Shown one piece after another: positions 1 to 10,754 of a stretch of DNA of 64,000 nucleotides. Positions within the stretch are counted from its first letter, which is position 1, and every line of letters starts with the position of its first letter. This DNA comes from Cryphonectria parasitica EP155. Lineage: Eukaryota > Ascomycota > Sordariomycetes > Diaporthales > Cryphonectriaceae. The notes beneath the pieces were generated by a model that saw only the letters and a program-made list of their open reading frames with translations, had not been told where the DNA came from and ran no database searches. A program made the position numbers and the translations under genes. The stretch is taken from NCBI RefSeq assembly GCF_011745365.1, contig NW_024468916.1:1037630-1101629 (forward strand), read 5' to 3'.

Positions 1-724
1 AGATACATGAGGTACGAAGGGTACTTCTTGTGTGTACATATGTACTGTCCTGCGTGGGTGGGTGGGTGGGTGAGTGGCTACCACACAGCCTTATTCCTCC
101 CGTTTTCTATCCTGCTGACTGACAAGACACAACTTCTTTAGGCTACTTAAGGTACGTGAGGTACGTAGATACCTAGCTGGGAAGGGGGGGGGGGTAAAAA
201 GATACATAGTTACATCTTAAACAGGGGACAAGGATCATGGGATTACTGTTTCCACATGGTTGGCACCCCTGCCGAGTACGTCCCTGGACCCTTGCCCCTG
301 TCTCCAGCGTCCCTCGTCCGCCTACCTCGGACCCACCATTACACCTGCCCTGAAGCCCTGCCCAGCATCCTCCACGTTCAGACATACTATATATCTCGAA
401 ACATTCCTCCACCATCATCCTTCTGGTCGGGCCTCATCCTCAGACCAGAGATCCAGTCAGACTTCTATAGATATCACATTCCCAAGGACTCAAGGCTCTT
501 CCTGGATTTCCTCTTAAAGACACAACATTTCCTTCCTCATCCTCTTTTCTCAAACTCACATCATCCTCCCATTTCTTACGACATCAACCAACGCACTCAT
601 CATCCTCACACACCACAGTCCAACAGACCTTGAACCCAACAACAAAGATCAACATCATCGTCGTCGTTGTCATCAACGACAACAGCAATCACAGCAACAA
701 ACTACACAAGACTTATTCAACACA
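1..724. other. Upstream region and probable 5' leader of the bZIP gene
   Basis: No gene is supported here. The first 80 bases hold a run of GGGT units (about 54-74) that could form a G-quadruplex, and G/C homopolymers follow near 185-195. From about 590 to 724 the sequence is rich in CAACA-type triplets with few T runs, which is typical of a fungal 5' untranslated leader, and it runs directly into the start codon at 725. Short ATG-started frames upstream (for example 256-633) are low-complexity Pro/Ser/His and look fortuitous, although some could act as upstream ORFs. Confidence 0.5.
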
Positions 725-2193
725 ATGGCTTCCGACCCTCACCAGATGTTCCCAGTGGGCCCGCTGGCACACCATCCTTACCAGCACCAGTACAGCGCCT
801 GGTCTGCACCTCACACACAGCCCATCTCCGTGAGGCAATACCCAAGCACAAGCAGTGCCTTCAGCGCATCGGCACACGCAGATGAGGACTGGACCAAAGT
901 ATCAGACCTGGCCGAGCGCCGCCGGATCCAGAATAGGATCGCCCAGCGCAACTACCGTAGGTTCAACCCATCTTTCCATTGACTCCCCTCCCAGAAATTC
1001 CTCCTCGAGACTGTTTACTGATCTGGCAATTTTTTTTGCGAATTCCAGGCAAGAAGATCAAGGAGCGCATGCAGTTCCTCGAGAGCAAGGCGGCCGGCGA
1101 AGAGGGCAAGGGCAACAGCGCCAAGAAGTCTCCCAAGGTCAACAGCATCAAGAAGCAAGCGGCACAGCAACACCAGAGACGCCGCTCCTCTCCTCCCGCT
1201 TCAAACCACGCACCGCTGGCTGCCCCAGTAGCACTCAGCCAGCCTTACACCCCGCCCATGAACCCTGAGGACCATCCCTTCTTCCCATCTCCCAGCCCGC
1301 CCGCCTCCAGCCCGCCCCCCTTCGCCTACCAGAACAGCTACTCACCGCCCAGCGACAACGGCTTCTACGCCGGCCACCCTGCTGTGACCACATGGATGGG
1401 CACTCCAGCCATCACGGCCACTGCTGCGCCAACGCTGCCACCCATGACACACTTCTCGGAGGCGTACAATACCACCGGTAGCAAGGGGAATGAGTCGATG
1501 TCGTTTGCAAGCTACGGCGACTACTCGCTTGGGGTCCCCGCGACCGCCTCGCCCTACGATTCAAATCCTCATGTGAGTTCTCACCACCACCACCACCACC
1601 AACACCAAGATCAGCACCAGGCGTCGAGGTCATCGTCATCGGCTCTCCCTCCCGTCTCCACCTTCCCTTCCTACGGCGGTAGTGATGTGCTGTCCACCAC
1701 CACCTCCTCATCCTCTTCGACCACGGCCACAGCCGCCGGTCACCTCGCTGCACCTGATCTCTACCGTTCCCGCTATCCTGCTCCTGCACCTCCCAGGGTG
1801 TAAAGGACAAAGAGGCATGGGAACAAGAGAGCAGGGAAAGAGTGAGAGAGATGGAAGAGATGAGCGCCACCACAAAGAACAACAAAAAAAAAAATTTAAG
1901 AAATGAAGCAAAATGTATCATTCTGTTCATGTGCGTGCGGTGAGAGTCAAAAACAAAACGAATTCCTTGTTATTGTTTTTTGCCCTCTCCCCCATCTCTC
2001 CCCCCCCCCCAACCCAACACATCAACATATATTGGTACGCATCGAGAAAAAGAACAACAGCGCTGATACGCGACTCTCTCATCAGACTCCTGCCCTCTCA
2101 CACTCCTTCGATCACTCGGGTTCTTCCGACGCGGCTTCGGAGCCGGAGTGGAGTGTCTACCCCGCCACCCCACTGTCGATGGGCTCGCCATGA
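725..2193 (+). CDS. bZIP transcription factor, three exons
   Basis: Proposed exons are 725-956, 1049-1572 and 2086-2193, giving 287 residues. Intron 1 (92 bp) splits the Arg codon that joins the basic region: exon 1 ends in RRRIQNRIAQRNY and exon 2 opens with KKIKERMQFLES, so splicing restores an N-x7-R-type fungal bZIP basic region followed by a short zipper. Intron 2 (513 bp) has a consensus GTGAGT donor at 1573 and an AG at 2084-2085, keeps phase 0, and joins SNPH to TPALSHSFDHS and a C-terminus ending TPLSMGSP. From memory, that tail resembles the ends of related fungal bZIP proteins. Reading on without this splice gives a poly-His/Ser tail ending at 1803, which I consider less likely. 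The middle is Pro/Ser-rich. It is expected to be a nuclear DNA-binding regulator; its targets are unknown. Confidence 0.85.
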
Positions 2194-5100
2194 GCCACGG
2201 CAAAGAGAGGTTTTCATAACCAACAATAAATTTATAATCTCAACAAAGCGGTTTCTGGAGTTTCTCAAAAGGCAAGGCTCGGCCACGAGGGGTTGGCTGG
2301 GCTGGAGTTTGGAGGATTGGGCTTCCCAGAGAGCACTGGGAGTGATGGGGTTTGTCTCCACAATCACTCCCCACACAAACGCGAACACACACTCTTTGCG
2401 CTCTGGCTGCTCGTGTTTTTTGTTTCTTGTTGAGTTTCTATTTTATTTTTATGTTTGATTCATCATGCATATATACCGATTTACGTTGTCATGTATCCGT
2501 CATGAAAGGGCCCCAAGGTCAGATGGTCAGGGAGAGCAAAGCGTCATGGGTTTATCGGTCACGGTTTCTTTTTGATTGTTTCCTTTTTTTCTCCTAAAGG
2601 AAGCAAAGTGCAGAGAGTCAAAAGGTGCAAACAAAACAATTTCACACGAAACTCATTATGATTGGATCTCCTTTCGTTTATCGTTTCCTCAAGTCAATGA
2701 TGCCTTACTTTCATTCTTCCCTATGACAGCTATGGAAATGCGACGGCGGAAATTGTCTTTATTTTTTTTTTTTTGTGCCAGCAAGTGATTTCATGCACCG
2801 TTGAGTCAGTGGACTGAATTGGATTGGTCTTGGTCATTGGTCTTGGTCATTGGTCTTGGTCTGATGTGGCCTTGGGACGGAATTCCAGCGCGCCGGAAGG
2901 TTTGGGTCTCAGCTTGGGGGTGGTCGCCTCTCCTCTCGTGGACCGGCTCCACTAGCTGTGTTGCATTCAGTGCGACGTTGGTTCTGGGCCTGCATAGGCT
3001 AACCACAAGGAAACAATGTGGAGGATGTTTGGGGGCCAGAGGAGAGGAGGAAGGGCATGTGCGCCTTTCTTCTGTCTCTGTGTGTGTGTCATTCTATGTT
3101 GGGGCCCTTGGAGCCCTCCTTACGATCCCGCAGAGGAGGCGGGGGGAGTGTGGCAGGCAGAGTTGCGGCAATCCTTCTTCTGGTGTCGGATTTTTCTTTC
3201 CCTTTTTGCTTGTTGCAATTACTACGTTTGATTGTTCTCTAGAGGGCGCGAGGGTGGGATATCAAGATTGGTTCACGCCTGCTTGGTACCCAGGAGATTG
3301 GCATTCGGAAGGAAAGGGAGAGGGTCTAGTGGTATATTCACACGCGCGAAGGGTTGTTCCCACTGACCTTTCGGACCCATCGGAAAGAATTACTATCGAG
3401 ACAAAACCTAGTTTGTGAATTTTATGCTATCTACTATGCAATGTCTGAAGAAAGCTTGGGAATGTCTACATCCCGTTCAATCACACAGTCTTCTTTCTGC
3501 CAACCATGTTCTCATTACCCAACAGCATCTTTCTATACCTTGTCGATTAGCAGTAGACCATTATGTAGCCGCCCTCTTCCTCCCTCCCTCCCCCCCCCCT
3601 CTTCCTTTTAGAGCCAACCAGCTAAGGGTTGTCATGAGCCCATCCCTTGCCCCCCCCCCCCTCCAACTTTCAATTGACTGTTTGTTGTTCTGCTGTGCCG
3701 CAGCCTATTCACCAATCGACATCTGCCCAGAGGGATTAAGGACCACATTTGGAACAGCAGCAAGCAAAGAGACAAGCAACGGCACCTCGCGCTTCTTTCG
3801 CACTTCTTTCGCACTCCTTTCGCAAAATGCTCGGCACCGACCCACGGACCGCTCACATGAATAGTTTATGGGATGATTATCCATCCCCCTCACCCATCCT
3901 CTTTCTCTCTTCTCTTCCTCACCTTCTTTTCCAGACCCCTCATACCACTTAAGCAGAAACAGTGTGGAGAGGGGATTGACAGAGTAAGATGAGAAAAGAG
4001 AGGAGACCAAATTAAGGCACGGACCCGGTGAGATTTTGGCTCCCGTGTGCGAAAGGTAATCTCAGCCCTATGAGACGAGACGGGAGCGCTTATCACGAAC
4101 GGGCCGGGGAAAAAACGGTGAGCGGAGTGAGGTGAGAAGAAAGACGGCAAAAAATAAACAAGGGGGGAGTTTCGAGAAGAGGAAGAGCAATAAAGAAATT
4201 AGTAGGGAATAAAACAAATCTCACATCAGCCTGTCAACGATTTATTGACAGCTTAGTAGGCAACTCAATCTGTCGTACATGCCGCAACTGTCAGGATTTC
4301 CTCTAGCAGATCGATCTAAGTATTTTCTGGATGTGGTCCAAACCTCAGACAGTTCCAACGTCGAGAAAATAGGATCTCGGGCAAAAGACATGAGGGAAAT
4401 TGCTTCCCAGATGCCGGGCCTCTGCATAGTCAATGTGACGGTGAACAAGCCAGCTGCCACTGGTACGGCTGCTCTCAGTGAGTCACAACAAGCGACCCAC
4501 GCTGCGAAATAAACAGGCCACCGATCCACAGCGCGAGGCTCCCCAACCTTGTGGCCGAGGGTCCAAGAACGGACTTCTTGGCAAAGAATTGACCGTCTCA
4601 GTCCGAAATTGCGCTCTGTTGTCTCGGTTCTCGTTCTCTCCTCACAGGGTACTTTCTCTTTTCCCTTCATTCTTTTCCCTCCTCCTTTGTGTTTCCAACA
4701 AAGCGCCTACCTGATTCCGGACCCACACGACTCCTGAATCCTTCGCATGATGGACTCGGACCGGCATTCTTGCAGCCAGCGAGAGTGCCCGAGGGCGAGG
4801 GCGGGGGATGGGGGGACGGCGTAAATCCAGAAGGAGGGAGGAAATGGAAAAAAAAAAACCAAAAAAAAAAACCAAAAACAAAGCCTTTCTGCCCTACCCT
4901 GGCGCATCGTCACATTTTCCCCCTTGGTCCATGATGTAAAATGCGAGAGCAAAAAGTCTCGAGCTGAATCCTGGCGCCAAAAGTCGTCGTATGTACAGTA
5001 TTGTCTCACACTCTCGTTGACCATCCCGGTAAAATTTATTGCTCAGCTCCGCGGAACTTTTCTCCCCTTGTTTCTTTTTTACCTTTGAGCGAGAGCCGGA

Positions 5101-7270
5101 CGAGCCAAGCTTTTACGAATTGTCGGGAGGGGGGGAGGGGGCCCGTATCATTCTCTTTCTGCTGGGCGTGACCAAAAACCAAAAACCCACCACTGCGGCC
5201 CCAAACCCTGGGCCTTGCTGCTGCAGCCTCGCAGGGATGGGGGGGGGGGCGGCGCCTTTCAATCGGCCCACCACCGATAAACCCGCTTCCCCCCGCCTTC
5301 ATACGCGACCCCCAGAACAAATAGATCAATGCGGCTCTGCTGATCTCAGAAAAGGAAGGAAGGGGGGGGGGGGGAGAAGGGTAGAAAGAAAACAATAGAC
5401 ACGCAGCCAAAGTCGCCCGAACAGTATGTATGGGTCGAGAGTCGCACACCCACCTGCATATACGACCCGGATTCGATCACGCGTACATCAAATCTTGTCC
5501 TTCTATTTCTATTTCCTCGTTTAATTTTGGGGTCCTCTAGCAGCCTAGCTAGGCCCAAAAGGAGAAAGAAGTAGAAAAGAAGAAAAAAGGTTTCGGACGT
5601 AAAGAGGTGTGGGTAATCTGGGTTAGGACGAATCAGTAGGTTCGCATCGAAAGCCTCGCACTTTCCTTCCCTCGTGGAAAGAGGGGCGGGGGGGCTTGTC
5701 TGGTTGCATTCGCATCTTTTCGGGGTTAGGATCTGCAAGCTGGACAAAAGACCGACAAGGTCGGCGGTGTTTCAATTGTGGCTGCCTGCCCAGCGCTGCG
5801 CCCCGCCTCTCCCCCTCCTTCCTTTTGGACGACGGAAAGTAAAAGCACTCAATCCCAACCACGCACGGGCAGAAGCCTCCAGGAATAAATTGAGTTTTCC
5901 ATATACGGTCCCGGGGCGGCACCGACAAGCTTCTTGGCCAGTCAATGAGGAAGAACCGGAAAAAGGGTGGAGTGGAGGTGAGGAGGACAATGGAGGAGGA
6001 AGAGAGAGGGGGGAGGGTTGAACCGCCCAGCAAGTGGATTGTGACTCGACGGAGCGGTTGCGACGGCGATCCTCATGACGTAGGAGCAAGCAACGAGAGA
6101 GTGAGTGACTGGGACTGGTCCGCGTGGGCTTCAAGATGCTTGGGGCTTTGGGACGTGCAGGCTGAGATCGAAGCTTGGGGGTCACGTGTGAATATTTTTG
6201 ATAAGGATCTGACGAGAGACAGGCCTTGTCCTCGTCCCCCAGCACGCGCATAACCCGTATCCATCTTTCCAGTATACGTACGCGTTTATAGTGGTAAATG
6301 GTAAAAAGGAAGAAAAACGTACTATAGTACTTAGTATGGGAATTCACGATGGGGCCGTTTTCCTTCTTTAGGTTATCGTCTTCATCGTGTTCCAATGTGG
6401 GGACGCTTGAGGGAGGAACCACCCCAGCCAGTGGGGCCTCGAGAGTTACCAGGCTGTCCCCGCGAACTGGGACTGATGTCAGAGGTACTCGATAGGTCCC
6501 GGCGCCAAGGAGTGTTTGCAAAAAGTACGGTGGTACTAGCGGAAACAAAAAGGACCCTGTCTCTGGGGCAGGCGCACAGATCTCGGCCTGAACAAGCATG
6601 TACCCAAACATACCTTCCCGGGGGCCGGGGGCCACATGCTATCTGCTACGGTGCCTGGGGTGGTAGGCTGTATTTTTTTTTTCTTCTTTTTCTTCCTCCC
6701 TTTCCTCCCATGCCCAGCATCAATCAACATTTCCCACACCGATGCGCGCACGCACACCCGCCCCCAACAAGACTTCATCTCGTATTGATCAGGGTTCCCT
6801 GTCTGGAGCGTTGTCAAAATCAAACTGAAAACGGCTACACACGGATCACAACGGCAGTGTTGGTTTGTCCCAACAGCCAGCTCCACTGCACAGGCAGCCA
6901 GTTCAGAGTCGAGCTGATCAATTTTGACCCCACCCCCACCCCGGTTATCACATTGAGATCCAGTCTCATTGTCTGTGGTCCCGTCTCTCTTTTTTCTCTA
7001 CAGGCCCATTCCGACAAAGAGGCTCGTTTTCCACCCCGGGTTTAAGAGGGGATATGCTGCGTGTGTACATGCGCTTCGTCCCAAGTGTAGCTCATCTCGC
7101 TGGGCCCGCCAGGCGCTTTTCAGCTTGCCCGCTACCACTGCAACATTAAAGGGCAGTCACAAGTACCACCACCAGAGTAGGGGACCCCGTCCTTCGCAAT
7201 GTCGCTCATTGGCCATTCAGACGCGAGAATAGAAGCAGAAAAAGCATCTTGGCCTCCGCCCTCGCCCATC
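2194..7270. other. 5 kb gene-poor stretch
   Basis: No gene is supported. The stretch has many homopolymer and polypurine/polypyrimidine tracts (for example G or C runs near 2005, 3590, 3650, 5130, 5240 and 5360, and A runs near 4850-4880) and a 13-bp tandem repeat at 2823-2861. Open frames exist on both strands but have low-complexity or random-looking translations. The least random is a 77-codon frame at 4279-4512 (+), which I could not assign. The part next to 7271 should contain the promoter of the CIA30-domain gene. Confidence 0.5.
2823..2861. repeat. 13-bp tandem repeat, three perfect copies
   Basis: The unit ATTGGTCTTGGTC occurs three times head to tail with no mismatch. It lies in non-coding sequence and reads like a replication-slippage array. 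No function is evident. Confidence 0.9.
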
Positions 7271-8694
7271 ATGTACCTTTTCGGAGGAGACAGGTATGTT
7301 TTGATAGCAGCACCCTTCCCTTCCTACACTCACACACACTCCCCCCCCCCCCTTCTACCCTCTTTCAGTGACATGAGTCCCAACACGGGCGTGCCGTTGT
7401 ATCCGAGCCAAAATCCTCATCACCTTTTGTTGTTTCTCCTGCTTCTGCATCTTCCGCCCCACCCGTGGCCCCCCGAGCAACAAGCAAGGCACATAGTACA
7501 TCACATGTTGCGAGGGAGCAGTGGCCGTCCATGGATCTTCCAAGAGTCTGTAAAGGGCGTCCTTCCTGCAGGGGAGTGCTTCCCTCCTGGGTCCATATGC
7601 ACTTCCTAGGTCTGGCGCATATGCATCGTGCTTTTTATGGGGGGCGGGTCCCCCGATGGTTGGTCTCCCATGCAACTCTGGTGCTACTATGCCTAGACCG
7701 GCGTGCAAGGGATGCATTCACTCCATGCATGTAGCAAACCTCATCTCACACACATACACGCACACGCACACGCAGGCACACAAGCTCCTTTGCTCCATTC
7801 TGAAAGTATACTTTCAATTTTACTATGGTAGTCCTGTGTACATTGATACAGACTTCATCATGGGTACACCAGGCAAGAAGCTAATGAAAAGTGATGGCAT
7901 ACCACTAGACCATGGGATGCGTCCCAGTTCACAGCCTCGGACGACCGTGTCCGTGGCGGCCGGAGCCAGTCTTACCTGACCGTGCTCGGTCCCGGAGGTT
8001 CGGCTGATGCAGGTCTCGGTGCCGAGTACCACGGCACTCTAGACATCAAGACCCTCGGCGGTGCCGGCTTTGCCTCGCAGCGGACCGTGGATGGCTTCCC
8101 CGCCCTCGATCTGTCTGCATATGACGCCCTCGTCCTGGACGTGACGCGGGCCGATGGGCAGAAGTACACCATCACGCTCAAGGACGAGGTTCTGCCCAAA
8201 CGGCCGGACGGCAGGGAACAGAGCACCGTCAGCTGGGAGTACGACTTCGATAGCGCTGCTGGAGAGGCTGGGTCGAACGGGGATTCAGCCTGTCAGCTTG
8301 TGATCCCCTTTGAGGACTTCAAGCCAACATATCGTGGCAAGGCCAAGCCAGACGCAAAGCCGCTTGACCTCAAGAACGTGAGGAGGATCAGCTTCATGAT
8401 GAGAAGGTAGGCAAGCGTCCACACCCTCTTAGAGTGCCTACCCTTGGATACTGACGAGAGGCTGGCAGCTTCTTTGGCGAGCAGGAGGGAGATTTCTCCA
8501 TAATATTCACCTCTGTATCAGTGAGGAAGGGGAACAGGTCACAGGACAGCTCAAGAGACCGCGATGCTGGAGGTGCCGGCTTGAGCGAGCCTCGCCCTGA
8601 TGCTGTGGGTGGAAGCAGCAACAGCAGCGATGGTAGCGATAAAAGCAAGGGCCTCATGTCCTGGATCAGCAGCGTTCTGGGCTGGGATAGATGA
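7271..8694 (+). CDS. CIA30-domain (complex I intermediate-associated 30-like) protein
   Basis: Proposed exons are 7271-7293, 7909-8406 and 8469-8694, 248 residues. The 23-nt first exon encodes MYLFGGD and ends at a GTATGT donor. Exon 2 resumes as RPWDASQFTASDDRVRGG, so splicing rebuilds the N-terminal signature of the CIA30 fold, a galactose-binding-like beta-sandwich. The 62-bp second intron (GTAGGC to GCAG, with TACTGACG as branch site) restores SFFGEQEGDFS, another family signature. The last 50 or so residues are Gly/Ser/Asp-rich. True mitochondrial CIA30/NDUFAF1 proteins are longer with a targeting peptide. This short form is a common fungal paralogue of unproven role, so complex I assembly should not be assumed. 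An in-frame ATG at 7199 could add 24 residues. Intron 1 is unusually long (615 bp) and contains a CA-rich tract near 7750-7780. Confidence 0.85.
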
Positions 8695-9344
8695 ACTGAG
8701 TAGGGGATGGCTTTACATCTCAACATGTCTTAACCTTAGATGGGCCTCCTCGATGCTTGACCAACAATACAGCCCGTGGTTATCGAGGCAATCTTCGCGT
8801 CTCGCTGTCGCCTAGGTTCAAATCACCCTGGAAGAAGCTGCCACGCCTGCCTGTTCACCGTCTTGCAGTGGAAAGAAAATCGAGGAATCACATGACGGCT
8901 CAAAAGCTGGAGAGACGTATTTGGGCCGGCGTCACAAGTTCGACTGTTCAATCGATGTCCACACAGAACTTGCCGACAGACATTCGCGAGATGTCTGTCA
9001 TTGACTGTCGTTATTTTGACTAGATATATTTCAACATGTAACGACCAAATATCAATCGTGAACCGTTTATTTTATTGCAAAAGTGAACTGAGCTGCAATC
9101 TAACAATGCTCTGTCCTTCTCCTCCGGCCGGGAAAAAGTGGGGCAACGTCCGCAGCGGCGCCGTACAATGATCAGATTTTGGCGAACAAAAAACACGCTC
9201 TGGTCAATGCATAATACCACATCAGACACAGACACACAGCTCTTTCCGCCCAGGAAAATGCCCTCTTGCGGCCACAAGGGAAGGCCATGAGCAAGAAGGC
9301 ACAATAATTTCCCAAGAAATCCGGCGGTAGAGCAATGATAAATC
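8695..9344. other. Intergenic: 3' flank of CIA30 gene and promoter of NYN-like gene
   Basis: No gene is supported in these 650 bases. The open frames on either strand have no recognisable domain. The sequence just before 9345 should hold the promoter and leader of the downstream gene. Confidence 0.5.
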
Positions 9345-9484
9345 ATGTCATTGCTCCTCATCTTCCCATCCGGCCGCCTAAAAGTCCACCAATGTCTCAT
9401 GTCGGCCTGCCCACGAGCCTACGCGGGCAGACTGACAACCTCCAAAGCCCGAGCAGACATCTCTCCTGTTGTCGTCAACATCCT

Positions 9485-9515
<31 letters not shown>

Positions 9516-10019
9516 TTCTTCACCCAGCGCCGCTTCCATGGCGGCAGCAGAGAGCGCAAGGCCCAGCGCAGGGGGAAACTCAGCCGGCCCGGCCGCGAGC
9601 AGATCCGCGCCAAGAGGGCCCAGCTTGCCCGCGAGAGGAGAGACGCGGCGGCGGTAGCGGTCTTGTCTCCGCCGCCAGACAACAGGTTCATACCGGCCGT
9701 GCTGAACCCGCAGGACGGGCGCGTGCGGATCTGGGACGAGGCGGCGCGGCAGAGGGAGGCGGTGTTGGCTGCGAGGGCGAGGAGGCGGGCGCGGGTGGCG
9801 GAGGCGGAGGCTCGGTTTGCGGGGCTGGGGTGGGGGGATCGGATTGTTGTGGTGGATTTGTATAACTTTGTGGGATCGAAGCCGTCGGTGCAGGATCTTC
9901 ATGGGATCCTTTCCTCGGCTCGGAAAGGTCGGGCTGTGAAGATTGGGGTGCAGGACGCAGACAAGGAAGATAGTAAAGACGGCGGAATCGTGGGGCTCTG
10001 GAGATTGATGCAAGGGAGA

Positions 10020-10053
<34 letters not shown>

Positions 10054-10754
10054 AGGAGATGAGGAAGCTGGGTGACCTCACCACGCGCGTGATCAAGCGG
10101 CTGGGCCATCTCGCGGCTGTGCGAGGGTGCGAGGTGCTCGTCATGGTAGAGGGAGAGGCGCGCAACATGGAGGCGCCGCGCGGTGTCGGGCTCATCCGTG
10201 CACGGCCCGTCGCGGGCAAGGATGTGGGTGACGATGCCATTGTCGAGTATGTCGAGGGGCTTCTCCTGGAGGGGGGAGGAGGGGGAGGAGGAGGAGGGGT
10301 AGTGCCCTACCGTCTGGTCCTGGTCACGGCGGATGTGGCACTGAGGGAACGCGTGGCGCTGGAGGTGATCAAGAGGGCGCCGGAGTGGCTCTGGCGGGAG
10401 CTGGACGAGCTGGGGGGCGAGCTTGATGATGGCGCTTTGATGTTTTCTGGGGTGGAGAAGAAGAATGGTGAGGGTGTGGGGAGGGCGGAGTCCAGGGCGA
10501 TCGATGCTGGGACTCCAGTGGTTCGTGGTGGAAGGGAACGCGATGGCGTGAGTTGGGCGCTGGGGGTTTGGGCCAACTTGAGGCAGCTTTTTCCTGCCAG
10601 CTACTTTGCTACCTTCATCACGCGTGTCCTCCGAGGGCCGTGGGGTTGGGCAACGCGGGGATATCTGGGTGCGCAGGACGGGCGACCTCAAGCCACAGTC
10701 ACAAAAGCCTGGAGTCACAAGAAGAGGCATCAAGCACATAAGAAGCACCAATAA
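9345..10754 (+). CDS. Putative mitochondrial NYN/YacP-like nuclease-domain protein
   Basis: A single exon encodes 469 residues (451 if the Met at 9399 is used). The N-terminus is basic and Ser/Arg-rich with almost no acidic residues for about 60 residues and includes a ten-Ser run, which suggests a mitochondrial presequence. A coiled, Arg/Ala-rich segment follows. The C-terminal half shows the pattern of NYN/YacP (PIN-like) RNases: a first strand IVVVDLYNFVG with an Asp, a strand CEVLVMVEGEA, the segment AGKDVGDDAIVEYVEGLL with paired Asp residues, and LVLVTADVALRERV ending in an Asp. These are the expected acidic metal-binding positions. Arg/Gly-rich (near 10020-10050) and poly-Gly (near 10270-10300) inserts interrupt the domain. 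The assignment is by motif pattern only. The role would be RNA cleavage or RNA/ribosome maintenance in mitochondria, which is inference. Confidence 0.75.
9486..9515 (+). repeat. AGC trinucleotide repeat encoding poly-Ser
   Basis: Ten perfect AGC codons lie inside the putative presequence of the NYN-like protein. Such arrays change length readily. Here it would only lengthen a Ser run. Confidence 0.95.

Noticed and set aside
1573..1803. Poly-His/Ser C-terminus as the main end of the bZIP protein
   Set aside because: A consensus donor at 1573 and a phase-matched exon at 2086-2193 give a tail resembling the family. The read-through is kept only as a possible isoform.
5772..6635. 287-codon open frame on the minus strand
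   Set aside because: It opens only with a GTG; the translation is patchy and partly Ser/Pro low complexity, with no domain. The DNA there is full of homopolymer tracts. Probably fortuitous; a transcript would change this view.
9378..10751. 457-codon antisense frame opposite the NYN-like gene
   Set aside because: Pro/His/Arg-rich shadow produced by the GC-rich sense gene. The sense strand has the domain pattern and presequence.
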